64,000 nucleotides of DNA from SXZD01 sp034680345 (GTDB lineage: Bacteria > Pseudomonadota > Gammaproteobacteria > Burkholderiales > Burkholderiaceae_B), in contig JAXISZ010000003.1 in the NCBI GenBank assembly GCA_034680345.1, positions 62,001 through 126,000 on the forward strand, read 5' to 3'. The translations under genes were made by a program, and so were the position numbers. The notes beneath the pieces were generated by a model that was given only the letters and a program-made list of their open reading frames with translations, was not told where the DNA came from and did not search any database. Positions within the stretch are counted from its first letter, which is position 1. Each line of letters begins with the position of its first letter. Positions 16,706 through 25,538 of this stretch are shown one piece after another.

Positions 16706-18553
16706 ATGATCAGACAAATTTTCTTCTTTTTCGTATTGGCGTTGTGGTCAAATTTAGTTGGAGCCAGCTTCAATACAAAAACGTCGTATTATGTTGCTGA
16801 TGAGAGCCTAGATCATGTGCTTCAGGCTTACCAATTTGGAGAATTCAAGGCGTTTAAGGGGGTTTTGAGTTTAGGGTATCAGGCGTTACCCACTTGGGTT
16901 ATTTTAGAGGTTTCTGGAGTCACACCTGGTCAAAGTTACTTTTTATCTAGTCGGCCTATTTTTTTAGAAAATCTAGATTTTTACGAATTAAAAAATTCAA
17001 AAAATTCAAATTTGAATTTCGAATTATTGCATCCGACAAGCGGACAATCCTCAAATGATCATTTTATTACCCGAGATCGTGACTCAGTGGTGGTTCGTCC
17101 ATCTTCAGAAAAAGTAACTTATTTGTTGAGAATTCAAACATCAACGATTTTACTTACACAGTTTGAATTACAAGAGAAAATTGATTATCTGCGAGAGCAG
17201 GGGAATTTTTCAGCACAAATTGGTTTCTTTTTTGGTATGTCATTAACGCTTTTTGTATTGGTGATATTTATTGGAGTAGGCGTTACTAGCCAGTTTTATG
17301 GTTTATTTATTGCATTTGAATTTGTTTTAGCTACGCTTGTGTTGTCAATGAGCCATGTATTTGCCCCTTTATGGGATGCGCTGGGTCTGAAGTTAGTGCT
17401 TGGTTTTCGTTTATTTTTTCCATTTACCATGATTTGTATGGCAGTATTTAATATCGCTTTGCTGCGATTTTTTAAGGCTCCATCAAAAGCAATTAGCGCG
17501 CAAACTGCTTTGTTTATAGTTTATTTACTTCTTTTTTTGCTACAAGTCATTTTAGGTGCAACCACCTTTAGCCGTTTGACCGTGGCTTTTTTAAGCTTAA
17601 GTTGTTTAATTTCAACGCTTACACTGGTGAGTATGCGTTTTAAGCATCTGTATTATAAATTTTTTATAATTTTTATTTACGTTTGTTTGCTATATTTAAG
17701 TATTGTGGCCATTGGCAGTACGTGGCTGCGCTGGCCGACAGGGCCATGGATTTTTAATTGGCCGATGTGGGTCATCACTTGTTTAAGTTTACTGATATTT
17801 TTCACAGTTACTTATGAATTAATTTTATTAAGAAATGAACGACAAGAAACCAAAACACTTTTAGCTCTAGAGCAACAAAAAAATGAACTTGAAGCGTTAA
17901 CCAATGCGCAAAATGGAAAATTATTGTCCATGTTGTCTCATGAGTTTAAAAATTCATTGGCAATTATTAATATGGAAATATCTGTATTACGTGAACAAGG
18001 ATTGGAGCTTAAGCATTCAAGTAAAGCCATTGAAGACTTACTTTCGATCATTGAACGTTGTATGCTACTTGATAAAGCTGCGCAACGTTTGTTACACACC
18101 CAGATTGAATCTGTTGATTGTGTTGGTTTGGTTAATGAATTAATACGATATAAAGTGAGCAGTCCTCAAATATTTACTGTTGGGCTAAACCAAGCGCGTG
18201 TAATGACCGACGAAAGTATATTGCGAATTATTATTGCCAATTTACTGGATAACGCTTGCAAATATGGGGCAAAGGGCCAGGCTATTCGGATTGAATTTGA
18301 TTGTCTAGACTCTCAACAGGATTTCATTAAAATTAAAATATCAAATCAAGTGGGGGTGTGTGGAAAGCCCGATTGTAGACAAGTATTTACAAAATATTAT
18401 CGTTCTGCGGCTGTGATGAATTTTTCTGGTTCTGGTTTAGGCTTATATTTGGTTAATACATTGGTTGGATTAGTTAATGGAGATATTCAATACTTAGATG
18501 AAGTAGACTGGATTAGCTTTGAATTAAGTTTACCAAAGGCAACATTTTCTTAA
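16706..18553 (+). CDS. 7TMR-DISM type sensor histidine kinase with an atypical G1 box
   Basis: Inner-membrane sensor. From ATG 16706 it has a signal peptide (about residues 1-22), a periplasmic DISMED2-like beta domain to about residue 165, seven membrane helices (about 170-370), a short coiled coil, then HisKA with phospho-acceptor H412 in SHEFKNSLA. The ATPase part has an N box (IIANLLDNACKYG) and a G2 box (GSGLGLYLV). The G1 box, normally DxGxG, reads SNQVGV here, so the adenine-contacting aspartate is replaced. Activity may therefore be reduced or unusual. The partner is probably the OmpR-type regulator 42 bases downstream. A TTG at 16700 is an alternative start. The signal it senses is unknown. 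Confidence 0.85.
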   Translation: MIRQIFFFFVLALWSNLVGASFNTKTSYYVADESLDHVLQAYQFGEFKAFKGVLSLGYQALPTWVILEVSGVTPGQSYFLSSRPIFLENLDFYELKNSKNSNLNFELLHPTSGQSSNDHFITRDRDSVVVRPSSEKVTYLLRIQTSTILLTQFELQEKIDYLREQGNFSAQIGFFFGMSLTLFVLVIFIGVGVTSQFYGLFIAFEFVLATLVLSMSHVFAPLWDALGLKLVLGFRLFFPFTMICMAVFNIALLRFFKAPSKAISAQTALFIVYLLLFLLQVILGATTFSRLTVAFLSLSCLISTLTLVSMRFKHLYYKFFIIFIYVCLLYLSIVAIGSTWLRWPTGPWIFNWPMWVITCLSLLIFFTVTYELILLRNERQETKTLLALEQQKNELEALTNAQNGKLLSMLSHEFKNSLAIINMEISVLREQGLELKHSSKAIEDLLSIIERCMLLDKAAQRLLHTQIESVDCVGLVNELIRYKVSSPQIFTVGLNQARVMTDESILRIIIANLLDNACKYGAKGQAIRIEFDCLDSQQDFIKIKISNQVGVCGKPDCRQVFTKYYRSAAVMNFSGSGLGLYLVNTLVGLVNGDIQYLDEVDWISFELSLPKATFS

Positions 18554-18595
18554 TGAGTTATCATTCATACATAATAAACAAAACGGGGTATAAAA

Positions 18596-19309
18596 ATGAA
18601 AACATCCTTAAATATCGTTATGGTTGAAGACAATGAAGTTTTGCGTAATTTAACTGTTGACTATTTATCTTCTCGTGGCCATCAGGTTTATGGCTATTGC
18701 GCTACAGAGGATTTTGATGATGCGGCCACCGAAAAAAATCATAATGAGGCTGATATTTTTTTATTAGATGTTAACTTGCCAGGGGAAAATGGCATGTCTC
18801 TAGCGCATCGTATTCGCCAACAAAAACCCGATGTTGGAATTATTATGATGACCGCCAGAACCAGTGAAATTGATAAAATCAGTGGTTATGAAACTGGTGC
18901 GGACATTTATTTACCTAAACCATGTTCTTTAGAACAGTTAAATGCAGCAATAGGGGCTTTAGGTCGTAGAGTTTTAACTGATGATGCCAACGAAACAATA
19001 GATGCAGCGGTGCCTATTGGTTTTTCCTTAAAAACTCTTCAGATTAGCGGTCCTTTTGGTACACGTGAATTAACCGGAACAGAAGGTCGTTTGATGGATG
19101 CATTCTTCGAGGCTGAATCTGGATTACTCACTTATGAGGCCTTAGCAAAATTACTAGGGCGAGTTTACTCTTTTAAAGATTGGCAAGTTTTTGCCGTAAA
19201 TGTTACCCGGTTGCGTAAAAAACTTTTAGAGGTTGGTGCTATTACGCGTTGTATTGTTTCAGTACGAAGCGTGGGTTACCAGTGCTGTATTAAGCTAATT
19301 AAAGCCTAA
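18596..19309 (+). CDS. OmpR-family response regulator
   Basis: Receiver domain at residues about 5-120 with acidic pocket E11-D12, phospho-acceptor D58 in FLLDVNLPG, and K108 in LPKPC. A winged-helix DNA-binding domain follows at about 145-235, with the recognition-helix region VFAVNVTRLRKKL and the wing SVRSVGYQ. Length of 237 residues is standard. It follows the sensor kinase by 42 bases with a short AT-rich leader, so the two form a two-component system. Target genes are unknown; the neighbouring folate genes are an unlikely regulon. Confidence 0.9.
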   Translation: MKTSLNIVMVEDNEVLRNLTVDYLSSRGHQVYGYCATEDFDDAATEKNHNEADIFLLDVNLPGENGMSLAHRIRQQKPDVGIIMMTARTSEIDKISGYETGADIYLPKPCSLEQLNAAIGALGRRVLTDDANETIDAAVPIGFSLKTLQISGPFGTRELTGTEGRLMDAFFEAESGLLTYEALAKLLGRVYSFKDWQVFAVNVTRLRKKLLEVGAITRCIVSVRSVGYQCCIKLIKA

Positions 19310-19319
19310 TTAAAACAAC

Positions 19320-19377
19320 GGGCCCAGAAAGCTCTGGTAGACAATCCCAACAATGCGACTGGGGGCCTATGTTTTTT
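19320..19377 (+). terminator. Putative branched terminator after the two-component operon
   Basis: GGCCCAG near 19321 can pair with CTGGGGGCC near 19359-19367 (two-base bulge), and a perfect inner hairpin CCAGA-AAGC-TCTGG lies within. A run of six T follows at 19372-19377. The structure is larger than a simple terminator, so it is called with moderate confidence. Confidence 0.5.
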
Positions 19378-19464
19378 CGCTTAAAGAAATTAAGTTTCAA
19401 AAAGCAGAAAAAGCAAAAAGCCCAACTGGTCGCTAGTCTCCAGTAAAAAAACCTGGGGTTAGTG

Positions 19465-20145
19465 TTAAGTCAGTATGCGCGCTACAGCACCAGTTTGGTA
19501 ATCAACAATAAATTTTTTCACTTCTTGGGCTAAAGCAGAGTTTGGATCCGATTTGGCGCCTCTTGTCTTGCCCATTTTGAATAATTTACTGATGCTGGCA
19601 AGCATATTTAGCGTATTGCTAATCAGGAAATAAACCAAGGTAGATACATCTTGATTGTTTTTTTTATTACAAGCTTTTTTTAGCAAAGGAAGAAACACTT
19701 CGGTAAGATTACTTATAAATTCTTTGGCAATTTTTTGATAAACGAGACTATTGCTTTGCATTAAAAAAAGCAAATATCGAACGGATTGCTCACCTTCTGC
19801 ATGCTTAAAATAAATATTCAAAAATGGATCTATTATTGAATTAATAATGGCTTCGGTCGACTCATGCAAATTTGCACTGGTGAATTTAAGTGCTTTTGCC
19901 ATTTGAGACGATTTTTCAAACTCAGGGGATATGTTGTTCCAAACATACTCTGTCACAGCTTCCAAAAGCCCTTCCTTACTAGAAAAGTAGTAATAAATTA
20001 CAGACCGATTATGCTGATTGGCTTCTTTTCTAACTTGAGTTAATGAAACCCCTTCTATACCATTTTCAGAAAATAATTTTAAACTGCTCAACACAATGGC
20101 ACGTCTCGTGTCGTCTTGTCTAAATGGGGGTGTTTGTTTTTTCAT
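19465..20145 (-). CDS. TetR-family transcriptional regulator
   Basis: 226 residues with an N-terminal helix-turn-helix at about 15-60 (RRAIVLSSLKLFSENGIEGVS followed by RSVIYYYFSSKEGLLEAV), typical of TetR repressors. The C-terminal ligand domain is all-helical and not recognisable further. It is convergent with the response regulator upstream on the plus strand and shares no obvious operon. Its control region is the roughly 190-base AT-rich gap at 20146-20337. The ligand and target are unknown. Confidence 0.85.
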   Translation of the reverse strand: MKKQTPPFRQDDTRRAIVLSSLKLFSENGIEGVSLTQVRKEANQHNRSVIYYYFSSKEGLLEAVTEYVWNNISPEFEKSSQMAKALKFTSANLHESTEAIINSIIDPFLNIYFKHAEGEQSVRYLLFLMQSNSLVYQKIAKEFISNLTEVFLPLLKKACNKKNNQDVSTLVYFLISNTLNMLASISKLFKMGKTRGAKSDPNSALAQEVKKFIVDYQTGAVARILT

Positions 20146-20337
20146 TTTTTTAATGTCTAAGTGTTGTTGTAAAGTGTGAGTATAACTCTTTGATAAAACA
20201 AGATTATTTTAAATAATTCGTGTTATTTTTATATTGGTAATTTCCCCATTTTATTTATTATTTTTTAATACAATCAGGTACATTGATTATGATTTTTTTA
20301 TTTAAATGGTGACCAACAGTTACTAACGGCTAATTTT

Positions 20338-21309
20338 TTATTCGAAACGGTTTGTTGGTTTAGCGATATAAAACCATTCTTGGCCAGGAAGTGCATTGGG
20401 GTTTGGAAAAACAATGCGGCCATCGTATGGGGCAAGTACTGGGGTACCATCTGCACGGGTTGCAATTAGCTCGTTGGCTTTAATTTCATCAAAACTTCGC
20501 CAGTTTTTAATAAATTGGTCTTCTGGTGAAAAACGGTCGGTAACTTCAGATAGCCGTAAACCTTCAACTGTTTGAGCATAGTTTATCTTGTGACCAGAGA
20601 TCATGCCCAAATGGGCCATAGTATTTAAAATGGCATTAAAAGCCAGTTCTGGGGCTAGCGCATCGTCGTGCTGTCCACACTCCAGCGTAATTGCGTACCC
20701 ACCATTTTCTCGCATGTACTCAGTGGTGCCGACACCATACTTTATATTGGCATTAATTGTGTCAATATTCACATCGCCAGTGGCTTGTCTTTGCAAACGA
20801 TTAGCAACCCCATTGGCATAGGTTTCTAGCCAGCCATCAACCAGTCGACTAACCCCAAGGCATCTAGCTAGCGCCTCTTCTTCTTGAGAAAATTGAAAAG
20901 GTTCTAAGCGATCTGTATTGTCGTGTGGGCCTACCATAGCAAATGGGACACCCGGGGTGTGAAAAGAATGTAAATCAAGTAAAACGTCATGCGATGCCAA
21001 TATGGGACATAACCAGTTGGCTATTTTATCCTCAAAATCAATAGGTTCTTTGCGTGGATAAAGATTTCGATTTAAGTTGCGGTCGCCCATGCGCTGTTTT
21101 TTTTCGTAAGCCAAGGGGTTGGTAATCGGGATAAAAGTCACCCAACCTCGGTCCAACTTTAAGTTACCCTCTTCAAGAATTTTAATAATCCGATTAATAG
21201 CAACGGTGCCACAAATTTCGTTGCCATGCACTGCACCTGTAACAATTAATCGAGGACTAGGGGCTGTTGTAAAGCGAGGGCTTACAAATTGTATTGATTT
21301 AAAAAGCAT
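20338..21309 (-). CDS. Succinylglutamate desuccinylase / aspartoacylase family protein
   Basis: Zinc-dependent deacylase of the AstE/AspA branch of M14-like carboxypeptidases. The zinc ligands are visible as H28 and E31 in GAVHGNE and a third histidine, H114, in LLDLHSFH. The likely catalytic glutamate is in AITLECGQH. Length of 323 residues is normal. ATG 21309 follows CAGGATTCAAC. No arginine-succinyltransferase pathway gene is nearby, so the acyl substrate cannot be stated. It appears to be a single-gene unit, with a non-coding gap on each side. Confidence 0.82.
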   Translation of the reverse strand: MLFKSIQFVSPRFTTAPSPRLIVTGAVHGNEICGTVAINRIIKILEEGNLKLDRGWVTFIPITNPLAYEKKQRMGDRNLNRNLYPRKEPIDFEDKIANWLCPILASHDVLLDLHSFHTPGVPFAMVGPHDNTDRLEPFQFSQEEEALARCLGVSRLVDGWLETYANGVANRLQRQATGDVNIDTINANIKYGVGTTEYMRENGGYAITLECGQHDDALAPELAFNAILNTMAHLGMISGHKINYAQTVEGLRLSEVTDRFSPEDQFIKNWRSFDEIKANELIATRADGTPVLAPYDGRIVFPNPNALPGQEWFYIAKPTNRFE

Positions 21310-21465
21310 TGTTGAATCCTGTTTAACGGATAAAAATTTTTAGATTTCTTGTGTCTTTGTTTTATGTTTTTATTTTGTAAATTTTATAAGGCTCAATAAA
21401 AATGAGTAAACTTTAAAAAAACCAACAAGAAACATCATCAACCATGCTAGGCATGGTAATGGCCA

Positions 21466-22032
21466 TCATTTTTCAATCATATCGCTTTCTAACAAATTTG
21501 GGGTAACATCCTCAGATAATATAGATTTTATGATTTTATAAAGACTTCGTGCGGATTTAGGTGGCTTATTTTTAATTTTCTCTAGTTTGGCATTCCGAAT
21601 TAAACTGTGTAAGTCAAAGCCTGTGGCTTGGGGGTGTTTTGTAAGGAACTCATTCAGTGCATTGGTGTCCCCTAATAATTGGTCTCGCCATTGTTCGGCT
21701 GCGTGCATTTGGGAAACTTCAAGGCGTTGATCTAGCGTTTCACCCTCTATCCATTGGGCTAGAGACTCACCGTCTTCACTGCGCATAACCTTCCCAATCA
21801 ATTGTAGTTGTCGGCGTTTAGCCTCATGGCTTTTAATTTTTTGGTATTGCGCAATAACCTCAAGTAAACTAGGGGATGCAGGGCTGCGTCGAAGTTTATC
21901 GATTGGCATGGCAGCCAGCGTTTTCCCTAGTTTTTGTAAGCTTTCTACATGCCTTTTTAAGGCGGATTTGCTGGCCTTTTCTGGTGAGTTGTTTAGTTGT
22001 GTTTCTATTGATGTTGGTAATAAATTTCTCAT
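21466..22032 (-). CDS. darP: Ribosome biogenesis factor DarP (YjgA, DUF615)
   Basis: Small basic/acidic helical protein that associates with 50S precursors. The start MRNLLPTSIE is preferred at 22032, because a longer in-frame start would run into the divergent pmbA gene. Characteristic YjgA features are SKSALKRHVESLQKLGKTL near the N-terminus and RRQLQLIGKVMR in the middle. At 188 residues it matches the family. The divergent darP/pmbA pair is conserved across proteobacteria and supports the call. Confidence 0.88.
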   Translation of the reverse strand: MRNLLPTSIETQLNNSPEKASKSALKRHVESLQKLGKTLAAMPIDKLRRSPASPSLLEVIAQYQKIKSHEAKRRQLQLIGKVMRSEDGESLAQWIEGETLDQRLEVSQMHAAEQWRDQLLGDTNALNEFLTKHPQATGFDLHSLIRNAKLEKIKNKPPKSARSLYKIIKSILSEDVTPNLLESDMIEK

Positions 22033-22062
22033 GGGCTGTATATTACGGGTTTTAAAACAAAA

Positions 22063-23442
22063 ATGGGTTATCAAATGACATTTGCATATAGTAAGGAACA
22101 ATTAAAATATTTGGTGGAATTTGCATTGCAGCATGCCACACAATTGGGAGCAAGTGATGCGGCCGCAGATGTTTCCGAAAGCTCTGGTTTATCAGTTAAT
22201 GTGCGTATGGGGCAGGTAGAAACCATTGAAAATACTCGGGATAAATCGTTTAGTATCACAGTTTATCAGGGTCAGCGACGTGGCCATGCCTCCTCCTCTG
22301 ATTTTACTGAAAGCGCTATTTTACAAACCATTCAAGCTGCAATCGACATTGCTCGTTTTACTGCGGTTGACGAATTTGCGGGATTGCCTGAATCTGAATT
22401 ATTAGAAAAAAACCCCCGTGATTTAGATTTATACCATCCTTGGCATCTCAGTTCAGATGAAGCCATTTCATTGTCCTTAACTGCAGAACAGGCCGCTTTA
22501 AACTTGGATAAGCGCATTCGCAACTCCGATGGTGCAAATGTTAGCACCGAAAGTGGGCAGTTTATGGCAGGCAATACCCGGGGGTTTTTGGCGGGTTATC
22601 CATACAGTCGGCATTCACTTTCTGTATCTCCGATTGCTCAAAGTAAGAAAAATGACATGGCTACAATGCAACGTGATTACTGGTATACCACGGCTCGTTG
22701 TCACACTCAATTGTCTAGTCCTGATCATGTTGGACAATATGCTGCACAGCGGGCCTTAGCAAGGCTTAATCCTAAAACAATCCCCACTCAACAATGTCCA
22801 GTATTGTTTGAAGCTCCATTGGCTGCTGGTTTATTGGGTGGTTTTGTTCAGGCTATTTCTGGTTCGAGTTTGTACCGAAAATCTACATTTTTATTAGACA
22901 GTTTAGGTAAAAAAGTATTTCCTGATCATATTCAGATTTATGAAGACCCATTTATTGCACAGGCTATGGGTTCTTCTTCGTTTGATGAAGAAGGTGTTAG
23001 CACGCAACAACGATACGTTGTCAAAAATGGTGAGGTTTTAGGGTACTTTTTGTCTTGTTATTCGGCGAAAAAATTAGGTATGAAAACCACAGGTCATGCA
23101 GGTGGCTCTCATAATTTACGTTTAACCAGCCGGTTGACCGACAGCAAGGACAATTTATCATCTATGATCAAAAAAATGCAGCGTGGTTTGCTGGTGACAG
23201 AGTTATTAGGCCAAGGGGTTAATTACATTACGGGTGATTACTCACGGGGCGCATTTGGGTATTGGGTTGAAAATGGAGAAATTGCCTATCCGGTACAAGA
23301 ATTAACTATAGCGGGTAATTTAAAAGACATGTTCAAATCTATAGTGGCGGTGGGGGCAGATGAGTTTAACCGCGGTAGTAAGTCTATCGGTAGCGTTTTG
23401 ATCGAATCTATGACTGTAGCCAGTGGAGTGAAAGTAGATTAG
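22063..23442 (+). CDS. pmbA: Metalloprotease complex subunit PmbA (TldE)
   Basis: TldE subunit of the TldD/TldE heterodimeric protease, which degrades unfolded peptides and processes some peptide toxins. The protein has the U62 fold: an N-terminal domain with LGASDAAADVSESSGLSVNVRMG, a middle FLDSLGKKVFPDHIQIYEDP and a C-terminal GVNYITGDYSRGAFGYWVENG. As expected for TldE, it lacks the HExxxH zinc motif of TldD. ATG 22063 or ATG 22075 could be the start. The partner tldD is not in the window. It diverges from darP with only 30 bases between the starts. Confidence 0.9.
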   Translation: MGYQMTFAYSKEQLKYLVEFALQHATQLGASDAAADVSESSGLSVNVRMGQVETIENTRDKSFSITVYQGQRRGHASSSDFTESAILQTIQAAIDIARFTAVDEFAGLPESELLEKNPRDLDLYHPWHLSSDEAISLSLTAEQAALNLDKRIRNSDGANVSTESGQFMAGNTRGFLAGYPYSRHSLSVSPIAQSKKNDMATMQRDYWYTTARCHTQLSSPDHVGQYAAQRALARLNPKTIPTQQCPVLFEAPLAAGLLGGFVQAISGSSLYRKSTFLLDSLGKKVFPDHIQIYEDPFIAQAMGSSSFDEEGVSTQQRYVVKNGEVLGYFLSCYSAKKLGMKTTGHAGGSHNLRLTSRLTDSKDNLSSMIKKMQRGLLVTELLGQGVNYITGDYSRGAFGYWVENGEIAYPVQELTIAGNLKDMFKSIVAVGADEFNRGSKSIGSVLIESMTVASGVKVD

Positions 23443-23703
23443 TATAGGTTACATAAATACCTAAAAAGAGTTAACCTAAAAAAAAGTCTCTAAAACAGGT
23501 GGTTACTTTGAACGGTCTCACTCATTTTTATCACATAACAATGATTGGCGTAATTATTGCAGATCAAATCATGGAGTAGATTCACTGTTTTGGTTGATTT
23601 GCCTAATTACTTTAAATATTTTTGCTAAGCAAAATGCACACGTATTTTTGCGAGTTGAATATTGAGCCGACGCTGTTTGTAGAATTAATTTTATTGAGGT
23701 CAT

Positions 23704-24375
23704 ATGTTAAGAGTCTTCATCGTAGATGATCATCCCATACTTGCCATGGCATTGCGAGACTTGCTGTGCTCTAGGTATCCTGATTTAGAGGTTAAATTGT
23801 TTAGTCGGCTTACTCCGGCTTTAGAGCATGCTAATTTTGAGCAGCCGGATATGGTTATTTTAGATCCAGGTTTACCTGAGGGGGCGCCTGAGCAAAATAT
23901 AGAATTAGCATTGGATGCTTTACAAGAAACAACCCTAATTGTTCTGTCTGGTAACGATCAAGTTTTAGAAGAGGTGGCTCCCCGTTACCTTAATCTTGAA
24001 TTTCTATCAAAGTCAGTTTCACAAGATCGCCTATTCTCTATACTTGAAACTTCATTAAATCAGGTTCGAAGAGCCTCTTGGGCTCATCATATGGCTGAAA
24101 AACAAAATAATCCAAGTCATGCAGCTGCGCAAGAAATGGCGATTAGTCAGCGTATTTCTCGAATTACTGATCGGCAAATTATTGTTTTACATCGTATTGC
24201 TAAGGGTGAGTCTAATCATGAGATTGCTCGCGCACTTAATTTATCACCCGAAACAGTTAAAACCCATGTTCGTAGTATTTTGGCTCGTTTGAATGCTCGC
24301 AATCGCCTAGAAGCAGCTATGTTATATCGCAGTTGGAAAGAACCCAAAAATATTGGCGAGGCCATTCTAAAATGA
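23704..24375 (+). CDS. NarL/FixJ-type response regulator
   Basis: Receiver domain with D8-D9, phospho-acceptor D54 in MVILDPGLPEG and K103 in FLSKS. A LuxR-type helix-turn-helix follows at about 155-215 (LTDR-like start ITDRQIIVLHRIAKGESNHEIA, then LSPETVKTHVRSILARL). Total 223 residues. The stop overlaps the start of the downstream histidine kinase gene (ATGA), so they form a translationally coupled two-component system. Targets are unknown. The roughly 260-base upstream region is non-coding. Confidence 0.9.
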   Translation: MLRVFIVDDHPILAMALRDLLCSRYPDLEVKLFSRLTPALEHANFEQPDMVILDPGLPEGAPEQNIELALDALQETTLIVLSGNDQVLEEVAPRYLNLEFLSKSVSQDRLFSILETSLNQVRRASWAHHMAEKQNNPSHAAAQEMAISQRISRITDRQIIVLHRIAKGESNHEIARALNLSPETVKTHVRSILARLNARNRLEAAMLYRSWKEPKNIGEAILK

Positions 24376-25538
24376 GATTAATGAAGTTTCCTGTGTTGTT
24401 GATGGCTTTTTGTTTTTGGTTAAATCGTCATTGTGAACGGGTGCTTTTTAGTTTGCTGATTGTTTTTTTAACTTTACAAGATTTATGGCCTAATGTTTTT
24501 TTAGGCACCATCGTTTGTTCTGGTTTAACTTTGGTTTGTGCATTAGCCTTCGTGGTACGCAAACAAAACCGCTTTTCCAGTGAAAATCGGTTTATTTGCA
24601 CCCCGTGGGGTATTGCAATGCTATGTTTAAGTGTGTTGACGGTTTGTTATGCTTTTTCTTATTTACCTCGTGGTTTGTTAACAGTACTAATACTTGCTTT
24701 GATTGGGCAAATGTTGGTGATAGAAACCAAAAACCGGCGTTTTTTTGCTTGGGTTAGAGTACGTCGCAGAAGAGCACAGCACTTGCGTTGGCAAAGTCAA
24801 AGAAAAGCGCTACAAAGTCAATTACGTGAAGGTTTACATTGGATTTCTGCTCTTCAGCATGACATTCGTCAACCACTGCAAGCTTTGGGTTTATTATTAA
24901 GTTCCCCACGTATCGATCGCAGTCCTGGCTTTAAAAGTTTGGTTGAGCAATTGCAAAGTTGTCATCAATGGATTTATGAGTTGTCAGAAAATGCCACTGA
25001 AGTGGCTGCAATGCAGGCCAATCAACCGGCTGAAATTAAATGTTCACCTGTTGATTTATACGCACTCGCGGCTTCATTTGTACAGTGGTGTAAACCTCTG
25101 GCAACAAGTAAAGGCATAAAAGTTTCTATTTTAATGCCCGCCGCTGGCGAGGTACAAATGCTCACCACTGATCAAAAAAAACTGAAACGAGTTTTAGCTA
25201 ATTTAATGCACAATTCTCTGCGTTACACGGACAAGGGGGAAGTTCGGTTAGAACTAACCTGTTGTGATAAAGGGGTGATGTTTTCAGTTATAGACACAGG
25301 ACCGGGTTTACCGCCGCACATTACAGACCAAATTAACCAATTATCCCCACCAAAAACCAGTGAGACCAATTTTAGGCGGGGCATGGGTTTAATTGTAGTA
25401 ATTGAGTTTTGTCGTCAAATGGGCTGGAATCTTCGTGCAAATGCCAATTCTGACGGTGGCACTAAAATTGAACTTGAAATTGTCTACCGTTCAGGCACGG
25501 TTCGCAACTATCAAAGTTCCAACCTAATTTTGGCTTGA
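24372..25538 (+). CDS. Sensor histidine kinase paired with the upstream NarL-type regulator
   Basis: 388 residues from ATG 24372, which overlaps the regulator stop by four bases. The N-terminal third has about four hydrophobic membrane segments with almost no periplasmic domain. Then come a basic linker (RVRRRRAQHLRWQ), a dimerisation helix with H163 in LQHDIRQPLQAL, and an ATPase domain with N box NLMHNSLRYT, G1 box DTGPG and G2 box RRGMGLIVV. The HDxRQPL form of the H box is found in kinases paired with NarL-type regulators. The 3' end overlaps the 3' end of argH by 28 bases. The sensed signal is unknown and is probably in the membrane or cytoplasm. Confidence 0.87.
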   Translation: MRLMKFPVLLMAFCFWLNRHCERVLFSLLIVFLTLQDLWPNVFLGTIVCSGLTLVCALAFVVRKQNRFSSENRFICTPWGIAMLCLSVLTVCYAFSYLPRGLLTVLILALIGQMLVIETKNRRFFAWVRVRRRRAQHLRWQSQRKALQSQLREGLHWISALQHDIRQPLQALGLLLSSPRIDRSPGFKSLVEQLQSCHQWIYELSENATEVAAMQANQPAEIKCSPVDLYALAASFVQWCKPLATSKGIKVSILMPAAGEVQMLTTDQKKLKRVLANLMHNSLRYTDKGEVRLELTCCDKGVMFSVIDTGPGLPPHITDQINQLSPPKTSETNFRRGMGLIVVIEFCRQMGWNLRANANSDGGTKIELEIVYRSGTVRNYQSSNLILA

